From positions 2,573,001 to 2,637,000 of the forward strand of contig JBANDB010000007.1 in assembly GCA_037576215.1 (NCBI GenBank): 64,000 bases of DNA. The letters run 5' to 3'. The DNA comes from Armillaria gallica (lineage: Eukaryota; Basidiomycota; Agaricomycetes; Agaricales; Physalacriaceae). Shown here one piece after another: positions 12,241 to 24,000 of this stretch. The translations under genes were made by a program, and so were the position numbers. Under the pieces are notes generated by a model. It worked only from the letters and a program-made list of their open reading frames with translations, ran no database searches and was not told where the DNA came from. Each line of letters opens with the position of its first letter. Position 1 is the first letter of the stretch.

Positions 12241-13489
12241 TGAGTATATGCAGTGTTGCTGGTCCCACATCGCCGTCATGATTCGTTTAGATAGATGGAT
12301 CCGTGACTGCAAAGTACATGCCGCTTTGGAGCTTCGTGACGTAGATTTTGAAGCGATAACCTGAAGCCACAGCCGCCTTCATTTGAAGAAAGCATCGCAT
12401 CTTGTTAGAGAATGGAAAATATCTGCATCACATAAGAAATCGAAAAGTGTGAGGCCGAAGATGGAAACGAACCTCGAGGGACCACCGAGTACGAGGGCTT
12501 GCCCGAAATTTACGAGTCCGAGGTAACGAGGATTCGTCCTTTTCTGAGCGATTTCGCGGGTAGGACCCTGAGCGTTCTTAAGTTATACCTTAGAATTCAA
12601 CAGCAACAAACATTGGCCCTTTTATGGCAACAACTTAACTTCCGCCTTCGACACTCATGTCAACCTTTACCATGCCGAATTGTGTGCCAATACAAAGCTG
12701 AATGGTACACAAAAGGCACGTTTTCTTCATTCTACTACTAGTACTTTTCATGTTCCTTTTGTAGATACTTATTCTGCACACTCGATTGCTGCGGTCCGAC
12801 CAAGCGAGCAGCGATCGAGTGGCTGTGCAATTTCTTTTCTCCCTTTGACCACCACCGAGTCTCGCCTCCATGCCCATATAGCACGTAAATTGTGCTCTCT
12901 CTTAGCATAAAAGGTATGATTTATTTATCTTATTACTTCTAATTGCTTTTTAGTTTCTTTCCACGCATCCGGCAGCCCCAAGAGCCCTGGATTGCGTATA
13001 TCCTGCCCCCACCCCCCGCGTAAGCCCTCGGTGGAGGCAGCACTGTGATTCATCCATTCACGAAGACGATGACGACACAAGTAGGCTCCACAATGACAAC
13101 GACCCATGCCGACCGCTGCCATGGCCACAAATCCGACCCCATCTCCATCCCCACCCACTCAGTACTCCCTGGCATCGACATTGGTGCCTATCGTCGCCGT
13201 ACATGACTTCCGCACACTACGAGAGTGTATGCCGCATCCTGGGACTCGACATCGGCCGTTATCTCGGCATGGGAAGGGCTACCAAAGGCGCACATAGACA
13301 CGACAACGACGACCAACGAGACAATGGTGACGACAACGACATGGGTGGGTGCCGTTATACTCCATTGCGGTGCTATGGGACGATCTAGGGGAGGGATGCT
13401 GGGGAAAGAGAGCGTGGAGGGAATGTGCTGGAGAGTGGGAGACATCAAAGAGGATGGCAGGACGAAGATCGGGACGCTGGCAGCGCACA

Positions 13490-13511
13490 ACGACGACGAC
13501 GACGACGACGG
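13490..13511. repeat. (ACG)n microsatellite
   Basis: Seven consecutive ACG triplets lie inside the unit 1-specific segment. The long Ser and Val runs in frames across this point reflect the repeat. Confidence 0.9.
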
Positions 13512-14097
13512 ACACGCCCTTATAGGCTTCGAAGGTCGACTCGAGGGTGCAACGAATGTGCCCAGAACCATGATCCCATGACCATTGCCTCGCCCACCGC
13601 TGCCCACCTTGCCGAACATCAACATCGGCGTCCCCTGCACCATGGATCTCCCCCAGCCTTCTCATATTGGAGAATCCCCCATTATTTTGGTGGGAGATTA
13701 CGCACTCGCCGTGTACGGGGACCCCAATGTCCTGGTCGTCGCGGGTCGCTAGCCTATTCCGATCTCAACCCCTTCCGCCCCATTTCCGTCCCTACGGCCT
13801 AGCAACCACCGCCAGGGCCTTATTATCCAGTTTTTGACATCGGGGAATCTAGTGGTGGCATTCGTTTTTCTCCCCGACATCTCCATCATTGTGAAAGCGG
13901 CACCGACACCTGTTTTCCCCATCCCATCGACATTGTGACCGCCGCGAGGACCTGCAGACCGTTCATTTGGACATACAGCATGCCCTCCCACGACGCCTGC
14001 ACAGGTATTGTTCACTGCAAAGGCATATATATTTATTTATTTTTTCTGATATAGTATATGTCCACCTATAAATAGAATACAGCTTCTGTTTATGAAA

Positions 14098-14200
14098 TGT
14101 GCGAGTGGTCTAGTCGATATCTGTATTGCTTAACCATAATTAAGCCTAAGATGTGAGGCCTTGAGGTTCGAACTCTTTTGAGTGCGATAATTTTGGTCAG
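14098..14200 (+). ncRNA. Class II tRNA-like (Leu/Ser-like) fragment
   Basis: An A-box-like TGCGAGTGGTC, a long middle section, and a B-box-like GAGGTTCGAACTC are followed by TTTT near 14,193. The spacing suits a class II tRNA with a long variable arm, but the acceptor and anticodon stems do not fold cleanly. It could be the tRNA-derived head of a SINE or a degraded tRNA. It is unrelated to the - strand family around it. Confidence 0.4.
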
Positions 14201-14465
14201 TTCCAAAAAATCGGGTTACTTTAAACTCCAAAGCTTGCTTAACTTGAAGTTAATGCTGGTCTAATTGCGGTAAGAGCAGAACAGAGAGCACACTGGGATA
14301 CCGTGCTAACTCACTCGAAGGACCGGGATCCTCGTGAGCATTGATTTCGTTCGAAGGAACAACCTGTACATTTATTCAGGACTCGTATCTGCCGTGCTTG
14401 CAGCGGCCCTCTTGGCTAAGTACATGAATAGTCAGTCCTTCCCGAAGACCAGAAGAAGCACGAAG

Positions 14466-14592
14466 CAAAGAGCTTCACAACATACGCCCTGCCGTATTGA
14501 GCAGGACGTGTGTTACGATCTCTCTCGCAGGGAATCGAACCCAGCTACGGGAAGCGACGAGGCCGCTTCCCCAATATACCATCAGAGAGTTA
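14466..14592 (-). ncRNA. tRNA-like/hairpin element B1
   Basis: On the - strand AACTCTCT pairs with AGAGAG.T around an A-box-like TGGTATATTGG, a perfect 7-bp arm GGAAGCG-GCCTCGT-CGCTTCC and an intact B box GGTTCGATTCC. The arm's 7-base loop lacks the T33 needed in a real anticodon loop. A GC hairpin follows (CCCTGC..GCAGG, 14,487-14,506). Compared with B4 (CCCTCC..GGAGG) one base pair has flipped on both arms. The T-run here is only TTT, so termination may be weak. Confidence 0.6.
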
Positions 14593-15001
14593 ATGGCCGT
14601 CCTACAGTGGACTGTATCAGAGCCGGCCTACTACGCATGTAAAGACGCCGTCGAAGAAGCGAGAGCGAGCCGTAAATTGCAGCTGACACAATGGAAGCCT
14701 GCCGTTCCGGACCAGAGTGTTTAGGATGGGAACAGGGAGAAAAGGAGTTGAACAAGGAGCACTGAATGAGGGACATAGGATATAGTGAGCTAGCTGGATG
14801 CGAAACAAACGGAGGAAACCCACACATTCAAGATACATGGCAACACCTCTGGAGAAAATTGACCAGAGCGAATCCTTCCCCAAGGTTTGGGGCGACTCGG
14901 AACATTGGTGATAGACGTGTTGACGCCAAAGGGATACAAAGACTGGACTTGATAATGGTATGCCGAGCTGGAGATTAGAACAAAGAATGATCCGCCCTGG
15001 A
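14593..15001. other. Spacer between B1 and C1
   Basis: This 0.4-kb segment is conserved between the B and C elements of every unit. It has no recognisable gene. Confidence 0.4.
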
Positions 15002-15128
15002 CAAAAACCATGCGCAACACACGCCCTCCCTTCTTGGGGAGGGCGCGGGCTGCGATCCCTCTTGCTGGGACGGGAACCCCGCTCGTGAAGCGGATGACAC
15101 GCGTCGCCGATATGCCAATAGAGAGCTT
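15002..15128 (-). ncRNA. tRNA-like/hairpin element C1
   Basis: On the - strand it has AGCTCTCTATTGGCATATCGG, a B-box-like GGTTCCCGTCCC (degraded relative to C3 and C4), pairing of the end with AAGAGGG, a strong hairpin GCCCTCCC-TTCTTG-GGGAGGGC (15,020-15,043) and a TTTTT run (15,003-15,007). It is the third element of the unit 1 trio. Confidence 0.6.
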
Positions 15129-17979
15129 ACAGGATGAGGCTTCACTGGCATTAAGATGCCGTCGTTTACGCGAATGAGCAAGCTCATGTACGCTGCGACC
15201 CATGTCCAGGGTGTGCAATCGAGAGTGATGGAGAGTGGAAAGACGGATGGAAACAGTCGCTATAAAGATAGTCCGCAATGGTAGGCCGCCCCAACAGCAA
15301 GGGTTCACTGATATAGTGCAGAGAATCTCCAAAGAGAACGTGGATCTGGCAGGGTTGAACGTTAGCCGGGGATATCATCGATGCCAGCTGGTAGTCTTGC
15401 ATGGCCAAGTGGAGACAGGGGCGGAGAGCGATGTGATGTTGCGAAGCATGTACAGAAGACTCAGAGGTGCACGGATGTTCGGGTTCGCATGAGACTCATA
15501 CGTCTGCGAGGGAACACCGCGACAAGGAATGATGGCGATTTGTGACGTCGGAGGCTTGGTGGAACTGTTATGGAATCCACAATACGGGCTGGCTCCATGA
15601 ACCACTCTGGGTATTGGCCATTCCGGGAAGAGCGATTGCGCCCTTTCAAATGATGAATACAGGTCGGACTCTAGGCGCCTGTTCTTTCGCTCCCTGCACA
15701 TCAGTCACGTCCAACTGCGAGGTTTCTCTCAGCACCGAATCCTCCGGCTCCTCCTCCCCGCCCGTTAAATACCGCATGCGGATCCATGGGTGGATAGTAA
15801 GCTTGAGGAGACTGGGGCAAGATCGTGGTTTGTTCGCGGAAGGGAGGTATAGCCACGGATGTATAGTTGCCAGTAGAATGTCAGTTATCTCCAAGGCGGC
15901 CTGTATGAGCAGCGAGTCGATGTGATTGTCTGATCGCAGGAAATTGAGGCTGCATCCACGCGTCAATCAAATCAGGATAAAACGATGACGGACTCGACGC
16001 ACGCATGGTACAAAGTTGGTTTGTTTAGGATATTGCCTGAAGCGACTGCGGAGAAAGTGCACACATCTGAGCCGCTAGCTTAGGAGTGTTGAGACGGCCG
16101 AGTAGTGGAAAATGCTCGGAGGTCGGTAGTGGTGCTCGTAGGTACGCGAAGGTGAACGGTCCGAAGTCCGACAGTCTGAAATTTTGACCGTGGGAACAGC
16201 ACTACCACCCTGTAGATGCCTCTTGGTAGCTCTTGGTGTGTTCCTCGTTCACAGCCGCAGCACTGTCCGGAGGCGCTTTTGCGCTGTTGATGCTATCTCT
16301 CTCCCTTTCTGTACTATCAACTCAGCCCAGCGGAACCTTATCGATGCTCGTTGCGACTCGGACTCTTCATTGCATGCGCGGACTCGACAAAAGTTCTTCT
16401 ACTCTCGAACTCTAATCGTTTACATAGACCAAGATGGTAGACAGTTGTCACGGCTCTGGACTTCTATGAGCATCTCATTCATCGTGAGTGCGTCGTTGGT
16501 CTACTGGCCTATTTTCATTGACTCATATCTAGACCGTTTCTGCTCGCCTTACAGTTCCTCCTCCCGTTGGCCATCATGTTCGTTCTTTTATCATGTCTAT
16601 GATATACGATGGTATCCGCCCGTATGCTTGATTCTGGATCTCATCGTTTTTGGCTTTCAGCACGCAAGGAAGATTGGACTCCATGAGACTTGGGACTGTG
16701 GAAGGTGCGCTCTCTTTTTATACACACCTCATCTTCTCGCTGATTAAGCTATGTCGTTCAGGATGCTTGGCTCATACGTGTCATGAATGTGTACTTCAAG
16801 AATCGACATCGACGGGCGTACACAGACCATTCACACTCGGTCACTATGCGGCGCGGATGGCCATCTAGTGGATTTGGGGTGCGTCGACTCTCTTTTCGAT
16901 GATCTCATTTGGAATTAATATTAATCAGTGGTGCTATGTTGGTAGATTCGTATTCATTGCCCATTCCTTAAGCTTCATCGACAACCCATCGTGAAGTTTG
17001 TATTTAGAACACACCTTCAACAGTTCGCCATATTCACCTTGCCACCGGAGGCTGTCATCGACGATCGTGGACTTGCAAAGAACAATGATGAAAGACTATC
17101 TACTCGTCTTGCAGGACAGCGACTCTGCTCATATTGCTCGATGACGACCTCCCAAGCATGCGCCATTCCGGTACGCAACTCCAGAGGCAACGCTGGCGTC
17201 GCAAGTTCAGAGAAGAGACGGCGCGCGTATGCCTATCCTGAGCAATATGTTTGAGTGGTTCTCCTGAAAGATCTACACGAACTTGGTCCTTGGAACATAC
17301 GTACTGTTACTTCGCAGACGTTTTCTGCAAGCGGGAGAGTAGTGTTGATACTCTGCATAATCGAGCGTTGTTGGTACAAAGTCTCTTCTTAGTGCGTATC
17401 CTAATCTCTTCAAGTGCCCTCTTTTCTGATTGCCAGATTTAGCTATGGACATAGACGACGATTCCAGCCCAGACGGGATCTTTGAGGGAAAATTCTACCG
17501 GTTAGCCTCGGTACGGTCTACCATTTACTTGGCTATTCACTGACCCCCCGTTAGGATTTCCATGAATTTCACCAAAATCAGCGAGTGTCCCGCTTAGCTC
17601 CTAACTGGGACGCACCAGCGCCAGACATTATGAGGCCCGGTCCAAGTTGCCGCTACGCCTCGTTGCTGATCTTGAAGCTGCGACGCCAAGCTTTCAAGCC
17701 CGCAGAAGTTTGCTCCTGAGGCTTGCGAGCTCTAGAAGACTCTGCTCCTCCAATCATTGTTGTACACTCGATTTGTGCGGCGTCTTTCGTCAGCCGCTAA
17801 ATCACCAGCTGGCGAATCCTAGATGTTCGGGACCACGATCAAGGGATCTTCCCCGATGTCCCGAATCAGCCTGCATCACAGTCATACCTATTCACCTCCG
17901 TATCTCGCAACGTCTCCAACGCCGTGATAATATCCCTTGTCACATCTCTTTTTGGTGTTGGTCTTCGCATCTTGCGAGC
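15129..17979. other. Inter-unit spacer and upstream region, units 1/2
   Basis: From 15,568 this corresponds to positions 8-2,479 of unit 1. A short + strand frame near 15,235-15,490 has a DIVQRIS-type stretch whose relatives occur at 43,690-43,967 and 57,124-57,354. It is small, variable and unrecognised. The segment 15,970-17,980 matches the putative 5' part of the Crinkler-like pseudogene and includes MDIDDDSSPDGIFEGKFYR (17,442-17,500) followed by a GT..AG-like interval. No intact gene is visible. Confidence 0.4.
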
Positions 17980-18505
17980 TCGAGGGATCTTTCGAGAGTC
18001 GTCTCGACCTTGTCCGTCAAGTTACAGCACTTTTCCGTCCCTTTTTACTTTGCGACCTGCCAGTCCGCTCTGGTCAAAGTCGTTATCATGTGGAATTTAA
18101 GAGAGCTGCGTCAGCTTTGACTGATGGAGCTGTCGCTTTGTCTCCAGACTTTGCGACCAATCCAAATCGCGATACCCAGGGTCGGATCAAATTTCTCTTG
18201 GCATGGGGAGCTTAAGGAACGGGAATGATTTGGACGGTGGTCGTAATCCACGACTCAAGAACTACGCGCGTTGGCCTGAGGAAGGAGATATCGGTATATC
18301 TTCGTGGAATATCGGGTGACGCGACAAGTACACTCGCATCCAGGTACAGTGATTCGTTGATTCTCGTGTGCAAACGAGCTTATACGTCTTTTTCAGACAC
18401 TTCGCATTTAGATCGTGCCATTTTTGACGACAAGTATGAATAAAATGTCATCCTCCAAGGAACGGATCTGCCGGTCATATGCCATGCTTGTTTTTCGAAG
18501 ATTTA
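17980..18505 (+). pseudogene. Crinkler-like / PD-(D/E)XK-like C-terminal region, unit 2
   Basis: The segment reads YHVEFKRAASALTDGAV, LSPDF, GRIKFLLA and then a stop. Fragments matching NPRLKNYARWPEEGD and SGDATSTLAS continue in other frames. The putative catalytic Asp of the RID-type motif is Lys here (RIK) and the IELTRD strand is lost. The last exon is also degraded (an in-frame TAA near 18,440). The same gene is broken differently in units 1, 3 and 4. Confidence 0.5.
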
Positions 18506-19324
18506 CAGCCTGTGCTCAGAACGAATACTGTGTTTGTATTAAAAGTATCGATTTACAACGAATGTTTTGTTTTGTGACGTTGGTGCGCTCGAAGACGTTA
18601 CCAATAAAACTTGTCCCTCACCACTGCTATCACTCGAGAGGCAATTGTTGCGTTAATTTCAAGCACAGATCTGCACGAAATGGGCGTACCACGACAGATG
18701 CCTTTGCAGTCTCAGACGTTGGGAGTCGAACCCGCTGGCATATCACCTTGCTACGCCTTTATTGTAATCGGATCATCAATAACAAGCAATAGCCCAGCAG
18801 GTTAGGAAGGACCAGGACGTACCTCACGAGGCCGATTACTCGTTAATGGCGCCATGAGCGGCACAGGTTCGTGTATCCGGAGGTATCTAGTGAATAGCTG
18901 TCTCCAAAGGCGACCAGCTCAGACGTGCAAGGGCCAAAAAAATACAACATGCGGCCTCTTGCTGCATATATCGCGATTGCTCTGACTCGGAGATCGATTA
19001 TCGAAGCTATTCGCCGGCACACCCTCAGATCCTTTAGAAGGCACCTGCAGTGAGTTCTTCGCTCGTCTAGAGTTGTCCTGTTTGTGTAAACCCAGTTGCT
19101 GCGGCGCATCAAAGAGAGTCGAATCAGCTTTTGAATACCCAGGAAGGTCATAGAAAAGTTACTGTGCTCGAAGATTAGAGAGGAGAGACTGAAGTCCAAA
19201 AGGAAGTACATAGATTCTGCGATGGAGGTGGCGTAAGTGACGCTGCCCTACGTGTATAGAACGCTCCGATAGAGAGGATTGGTTTGTTACAGACACATAA
19301 GTATACTTGAATAAATGGGCTGTC
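18506..19324. other. Spacer before R1, unit 2
   Basis: This is a non-coding spacer homologous to 3,014-3,736. A B-box-like fossil (GTTGGGAGTCGAACCC, 18,718-18,733) marks a degraded tRNA-like element without a hairpin or T-run. Confidence 0.4.
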
Positions 19325-20530
19325 AAACATATGTACATGGAGAGGCGAGTCGGGCATGCGGACCGGATAAATCCGGGCTTCTTTGCCTTTCGCTTTCACC
19401 GGCGTTCCAATAACACCAACACCAACACCATTTCCTCGACCATCTTCATCGTACGACGGATCAGCACCATCAGCTCCCGCCATACTGCTACACTGTATGA
19501 ATCTCGTTTTATACTGTCCAAAGACCTGCAGAAGAAAAACCGACACACGTTCAAATTATTGTTCGAGCGACGAGTGGGGGGTTCTTTCCGTTCTGCACCG
19601 TCCGAGGCTCAAGATAATCTTGTACGAAGACCGCTACCTTGATAACGATATTTTCCTCTTCCTGTGGAGGCAAAATCCTATCTCTCCACACCACTTGTCC
19701 CAAGGCCTCGTCGCCGTCGATGTTCGGGAACTTGATGGTGACGCGCCTGCCTACGCGTTATTGGGAATCTTGACAATCGCAGGAATTCAAGCTCATCGGT
19801 ACTCGTCCTCCATTCCAACGAGCTCATCACTTGCCCGGTATATCGAGGCTCATGTTGTTTAGATGGACGACTCCAAAAGAACTTCATGATCTTCTCTAAA
19901 AACCTTCATTCCGCTCATCTTTCCACTGGTGGCGGTATACAGATATCGACATGCTAGGACTGTCCTCGTCACAGAGCCGTTGGGATGGACCAATGTTTCA
20001 GCGTCATGCCTTGCGCTTCAGACGGTTTCCACAAATCTGCGTTTGTCGCTTCCCGGTTTCTTTCTTCTACCCTTTATCAATGACCTTGACAAGATGTACA
20101 TAGAATTGTTATAAAGCGACCCTCGTCGCCGAGGAGTCGACTCCTCCCTTTGCTTCGACCGCGTTCAACGTTTTCTTTTAAACTTGTTGGCTAAGGGCAA
20201 AAGAAAATTGTGCAGCCGCGAGACTTGGGTGGGATAGTGATGCGGTCAAGGTGAGTATAGTTCGTTACGACTGCGTTCGGTGCCTAATATCTGACAATTG
20301 ATCAAAATTTCGACAATATTTTAATAGCATCCTCAGCACGATGATAATACCTCTCTTCAGGTATGTAGCATTTACTGTGCGGTAAAAATGTGCAAGCTGG
20401 ATACTGAGATTTTTCTTCGCAGACATGACCAATTTCTTCTGAGCACGGCGGTATAATATCGTATTTCGTCTTCATAGTGCCTTGTCCGCATAGTCATCGA
20501 ACATCCGAAGAATTCATTTCTTATAATTAT
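19325..20530. repeat. Direct repeat R1, unit 2
   Basis: The hallmark GCGGACCGGATAAATCCGGG sits at about 19,358-19,377, followed by the GCGCCTGCCTACGCG and TTCCGCTC blocks shared with R2. The left end is more divergent than in units 1 and 4. No conserved open frame is seen. Confidence 0.6.
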
Positions 20531-21040
20531 TCTATTTACAACCCAAAAACCGAATCTCTTGACCGGCATCCGTCTGATCTTGAGGGGTAACACGGCATCA
20601 AGCTCTTTTCATGGATCATTCAGATGATTAAGCTAGATGACACGGCAGCTGTGGCATGCTCAAGTTACTCACGAAGACTCGATATCAGTGGGCGGTTTGG
20701 GGCAGACTGAACATGCTGAAGGTGTGGAGAGAATTCCCAGTTTGTCGGCGATCCCCCGATAGCTACCCATTGATTGGCGCTCGAAGCTATTGAACTTGGG
20801 CATGGCCTTCGTGTAATACCTTCGAAGTGCAGTGTATACTGCTCGGAATGACACTGCTCTTAACAGCAGACCACCGGGGTAGCATCGGGTCATGGCTATG
20901 CGGTTTTCTTTTTCTCGGCAGTGCATAAGCATCTTCTCATCAAAGTCGAAGCAATGATGCTGTAAGGCACGCATCCACCGTGTGGTGTATATGTGTACAG
21001 CACCTTCTCTTCCACTGCACCTCCATCGTTGAGCATTGGG
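20531..21040 (+). promoter_or_regulatory. Upstream region of NLR gene 2
   Basis: The TATA-like GTGTATATGTG at about 20,985 is followed by TGTACAGCACC and a CTTCTCTTCCAC tract, in the same order as in unit 1 and about 50 bases before the ATG. Confidence 0.5.
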
Positions 21041-24000
21041 ATGGACAAACGGTGAGCCCTTCATTACGGTTGCTAGAATCGCTTTTGCTCATGAAATGGT
21101 AGATATCGCTTTCGTCGGATCAAAGGTACGGTCGCTTCTACTATCACATTCGCGGTCTTTTCGCTAAGTGCCGTTGTGACGTAGCTATCGAACTACTCAA
21201 TCTACCCTCAGAATGGGGTAGACGGTCGTATTATCTCAAGATATTTGCGGGAAATGTCTACGAAAAGACCAAGACGCACAAAGTGGAGAAGAAAGACGGT
21301 GGGACAACCTCGACACCGAGATGGACACTGAATCTTGACCTGTAATGGTGTTAAAATGCCGCCTGAGTTGTAGCTCATTGCATATCCAGGAGCGACACCG
21401 GGGAATCTGAGACATTTGAAGTGGAAATATACTGCCGTCAGGACAAGGGAGAGTATCGAGTCATTGGTTTTTCTGAGGCATTGATCCGAGATATTCTGAT
21501 TGGTGAAAACGACAGTAAGTGCCTTGTACTCTCCCCCGTCAGTATCTAAAATATATGCGCTAGCTATCATCATACCCATACGTAGCAAGCTTTCCTGCGC
21601 CAACGTCTCTTTGAAGATCTTCAGAGAAGGTGCCTCCGACTACTCTTCGATCACACAATCGGCAAGCGAGGATCAAGACATGTCGGCCCCATCCCAGAGT
21701 GGTCCATCAATTTTTATGGATCTCGAAAATCAGGATACCTCAGCCTTGTCGAGTCTGCAACCCGAGGAAACCTCTGCGGCGTCGGTGGAAGATTATTATG
21801 CAACTGCGGAGGAAGTCGTTGGGGAAACCGTCAAGCTTGACTTCGAACACTCAGAATGGATGTCCAGATTGATCGATGGTTTCGATATCGTGAAGAGCGT
21901 CATTGACGCATTCACGAGCGTGAGCACGTTCCTTGCGACAATTTTGTAGGTGCTAATGAGCATTGCCAGGCACACCCCGCTGCCTCAATAGCATGGGGTG
22001 TCATTTCCCCTTGTGTTAATGTAAGTACAAGCCTTATCGGAAGCAGGACGATCAGCTTACCACGCGTTTTCGGATAGATTTTGAAGCAGCGGATAGAACG
22101 GGATAACACTGTACTCCGACTGTACGAAGCAATGATCATGACCTACAAGGAGGCGAGCAGCTACCGCCAGCTGTGGCAGGAAGAGCGGTTGCAACCGATC
22201 TACAAAGCGTTGTTCCAGACAACGTCCGATTGCGGGATGTTCATCAAGAGATATACAAACAAAAATCGCATCAGTGGGTCCATCGTTCATTTCAAGACAG
22301 TAATATCTCACACCTATTTCAGAGCGCTTACTTTTACGGAACGTGACAGAGAATGCAGAAGAATTCATTCAAGAGTTTGAGAATTTGTGTAAGCAGCTGA
22401 AATCGGGTGTAGCAAAGGACACGCTTGTCGCGACATTAGGTGTCAGAGCCAATGTTGATATACTTGGTATGTCCCTTCGAATCACTCAAGAATGTACTCT
22501 AAACCCAATCCGAGTAGCTATGGAGAGATTGCTGAAGAAACTAGAGCCCGAGCAGGAACTTGGTCCTAAATCGACGTGTATGCCCGGTACACGCAAGGAA
22601 ACCATCAAGTACTTGTTGACGTGGATTACGGACTGCGACGACAGCGTCCTTTGGTGTAGTGGTCTGGCGGGGACGGGCAAAAGTTCACTTGTCGGCACCC
22701 TCCATAACCGTCTCTGCTTGGATATGAGCCACCGTAGTCGCCTTGCTACTTTCATTCGTTACGACAGAACCTTGTACCGGGATTCGTCAGAACTCATCAT
22801 GTCCATTGCCTACTCTTTGGGCATGTTCGATCATCGCATAGGCAATGCCATCGCTCAAGCTTTGACTGCATCTCCTGCTGCAGCTAAATTTCCAGCATCC
22901 GAATCATGTACCCAGTTCCGAATCCTCGTGCAGGACCCATTGAAGATGATTTCGGAATTACAAGATGAAGGGCCATTGGTTGTTATCATTGACGGTCTTG
23001 ATGAAAGCGATGTGTCGAAGGAGTTGCTGGAAGTGCTTGCGAATGGATTTGGGCCCGAACTGCCATTCATGCAGCTCATTATCTCGAGTCGGCCCGAGGA
23101 TAAGATTGCTCGGGTTTTCAAGGACCACCCACATCTCCATCGCTATTCTTTAGATACCTCCTCAGCTGAGGTGAAACAGGACATATGGCACTTCATCCAG
23201 CAAAGATTTGCCAGCATTGACGATGAGAGGGTCTGGGGCACCCACAATAAGGAAGATGTTATCACTTCACTGGCTGAGCGGGCGAGCGGGCTGTTCATAT
23301 GGGCGGCCACGGTCTGTTCATTCCTATGCGGTCTTCCCTGTCTTCGGAGGCTCAACGTGTTACTTGAAACTACTATTCCAGCAGATGCAATGGAAGCCCT
23401 GACGACACTATATCAATCCGCCTTGGATACCATTGTATCAGAAGTACCGGGAACGAAGAAAGATGTCCAACGTTGCATTCGTGCAGTGTTAGGCGCCCTG
23501 ATTGTTCGCAAGAGTAGCATGACGGTTCCTATGCTTCCCGAACTTGTTCTGCAAGAAGAAGACCCTTCAGCGCAGCTCATCATCGCCAAATTAGGAAGTG
23601 TGGTACAAGAGAGATCCGGGAGCCTGGAGCTTATACATAAATCATTCGATGATTTTCTCCAAGATCATCGCAGGTGCGGGGATGGATGGTTCATAGATGT
23701 CAAGGAGCATGAACAGGAGCTTGCTCGGCGATGTGTGTCATCCTTGACGTTGTTTTTCAAAAATTGGGCACCAACCACAGTTCAACTTGAACCTGTTCTT
23801 TCAGACATCAATGTAAAGAAGACCATACAGGATCACTACCGCCATGTTGTGCCATCCCACATTCGAGATTACGCTGTGAATGTTCTAGACTGGCATCTTG
23901 ATGCCTTTGTTGAGCTTGGGATCAACACTTGGTGTCCCTTGTTTGATTGTTACTTCTTGTTTTGGCTCGAAATAATGCTTGCATTTCATTCTTTGCTTCC

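Larger units (their letters stand above)
12515..14420. other. Unit 1-specific 1.9-kb segment
   Basis: Units 2-4 are continuous here (about 28,972, 42,963 and 56,413), whereas unit 1 carries 1.9 kb of unrelated sequence. A possible 3-bp TAC duplication flanks it, and I see no terminal inverted repeat. It is GC-richer than its surroundings (12,960-13,960) with low-complexity Thr/Asp/Val-rich frames on both strands, none convincingly coding. It turns AT-rich at 14,015-14,090. It also includes a tRNA-like stretch at 14,098-14,200. It could be a composite insertion or captured DNA. Confidence 0.6.

Noticed and set aside
13188..13643. 151-codon - strand and 118-146-codon + strand frames
   Set aside because: They lie in low-complexity sequence around the ACG microsatellite, overlap one another on both strands and have no relatives in other units.
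12515..14420. Helitron
   Set aside because: The segment lacks a clear CTRR end with a nearby hairpin and its borders fit a TAC duplication at least as well.
14485..14514. Bacterial-type rho-independent terminator or CRISPR-like repeat
   Set aside because: The hairpin belongs to an element with eukaryotic Pol III boxes; the genome has spliceosomal introns and the copies are not spaced like a CRISPR array.
15646..15966. Acidic - strand protein gene at the unit junctions
   Set aside because: A similar frame can be traced in units 1-3 but each has stops or shifts, and no domain is recognised.
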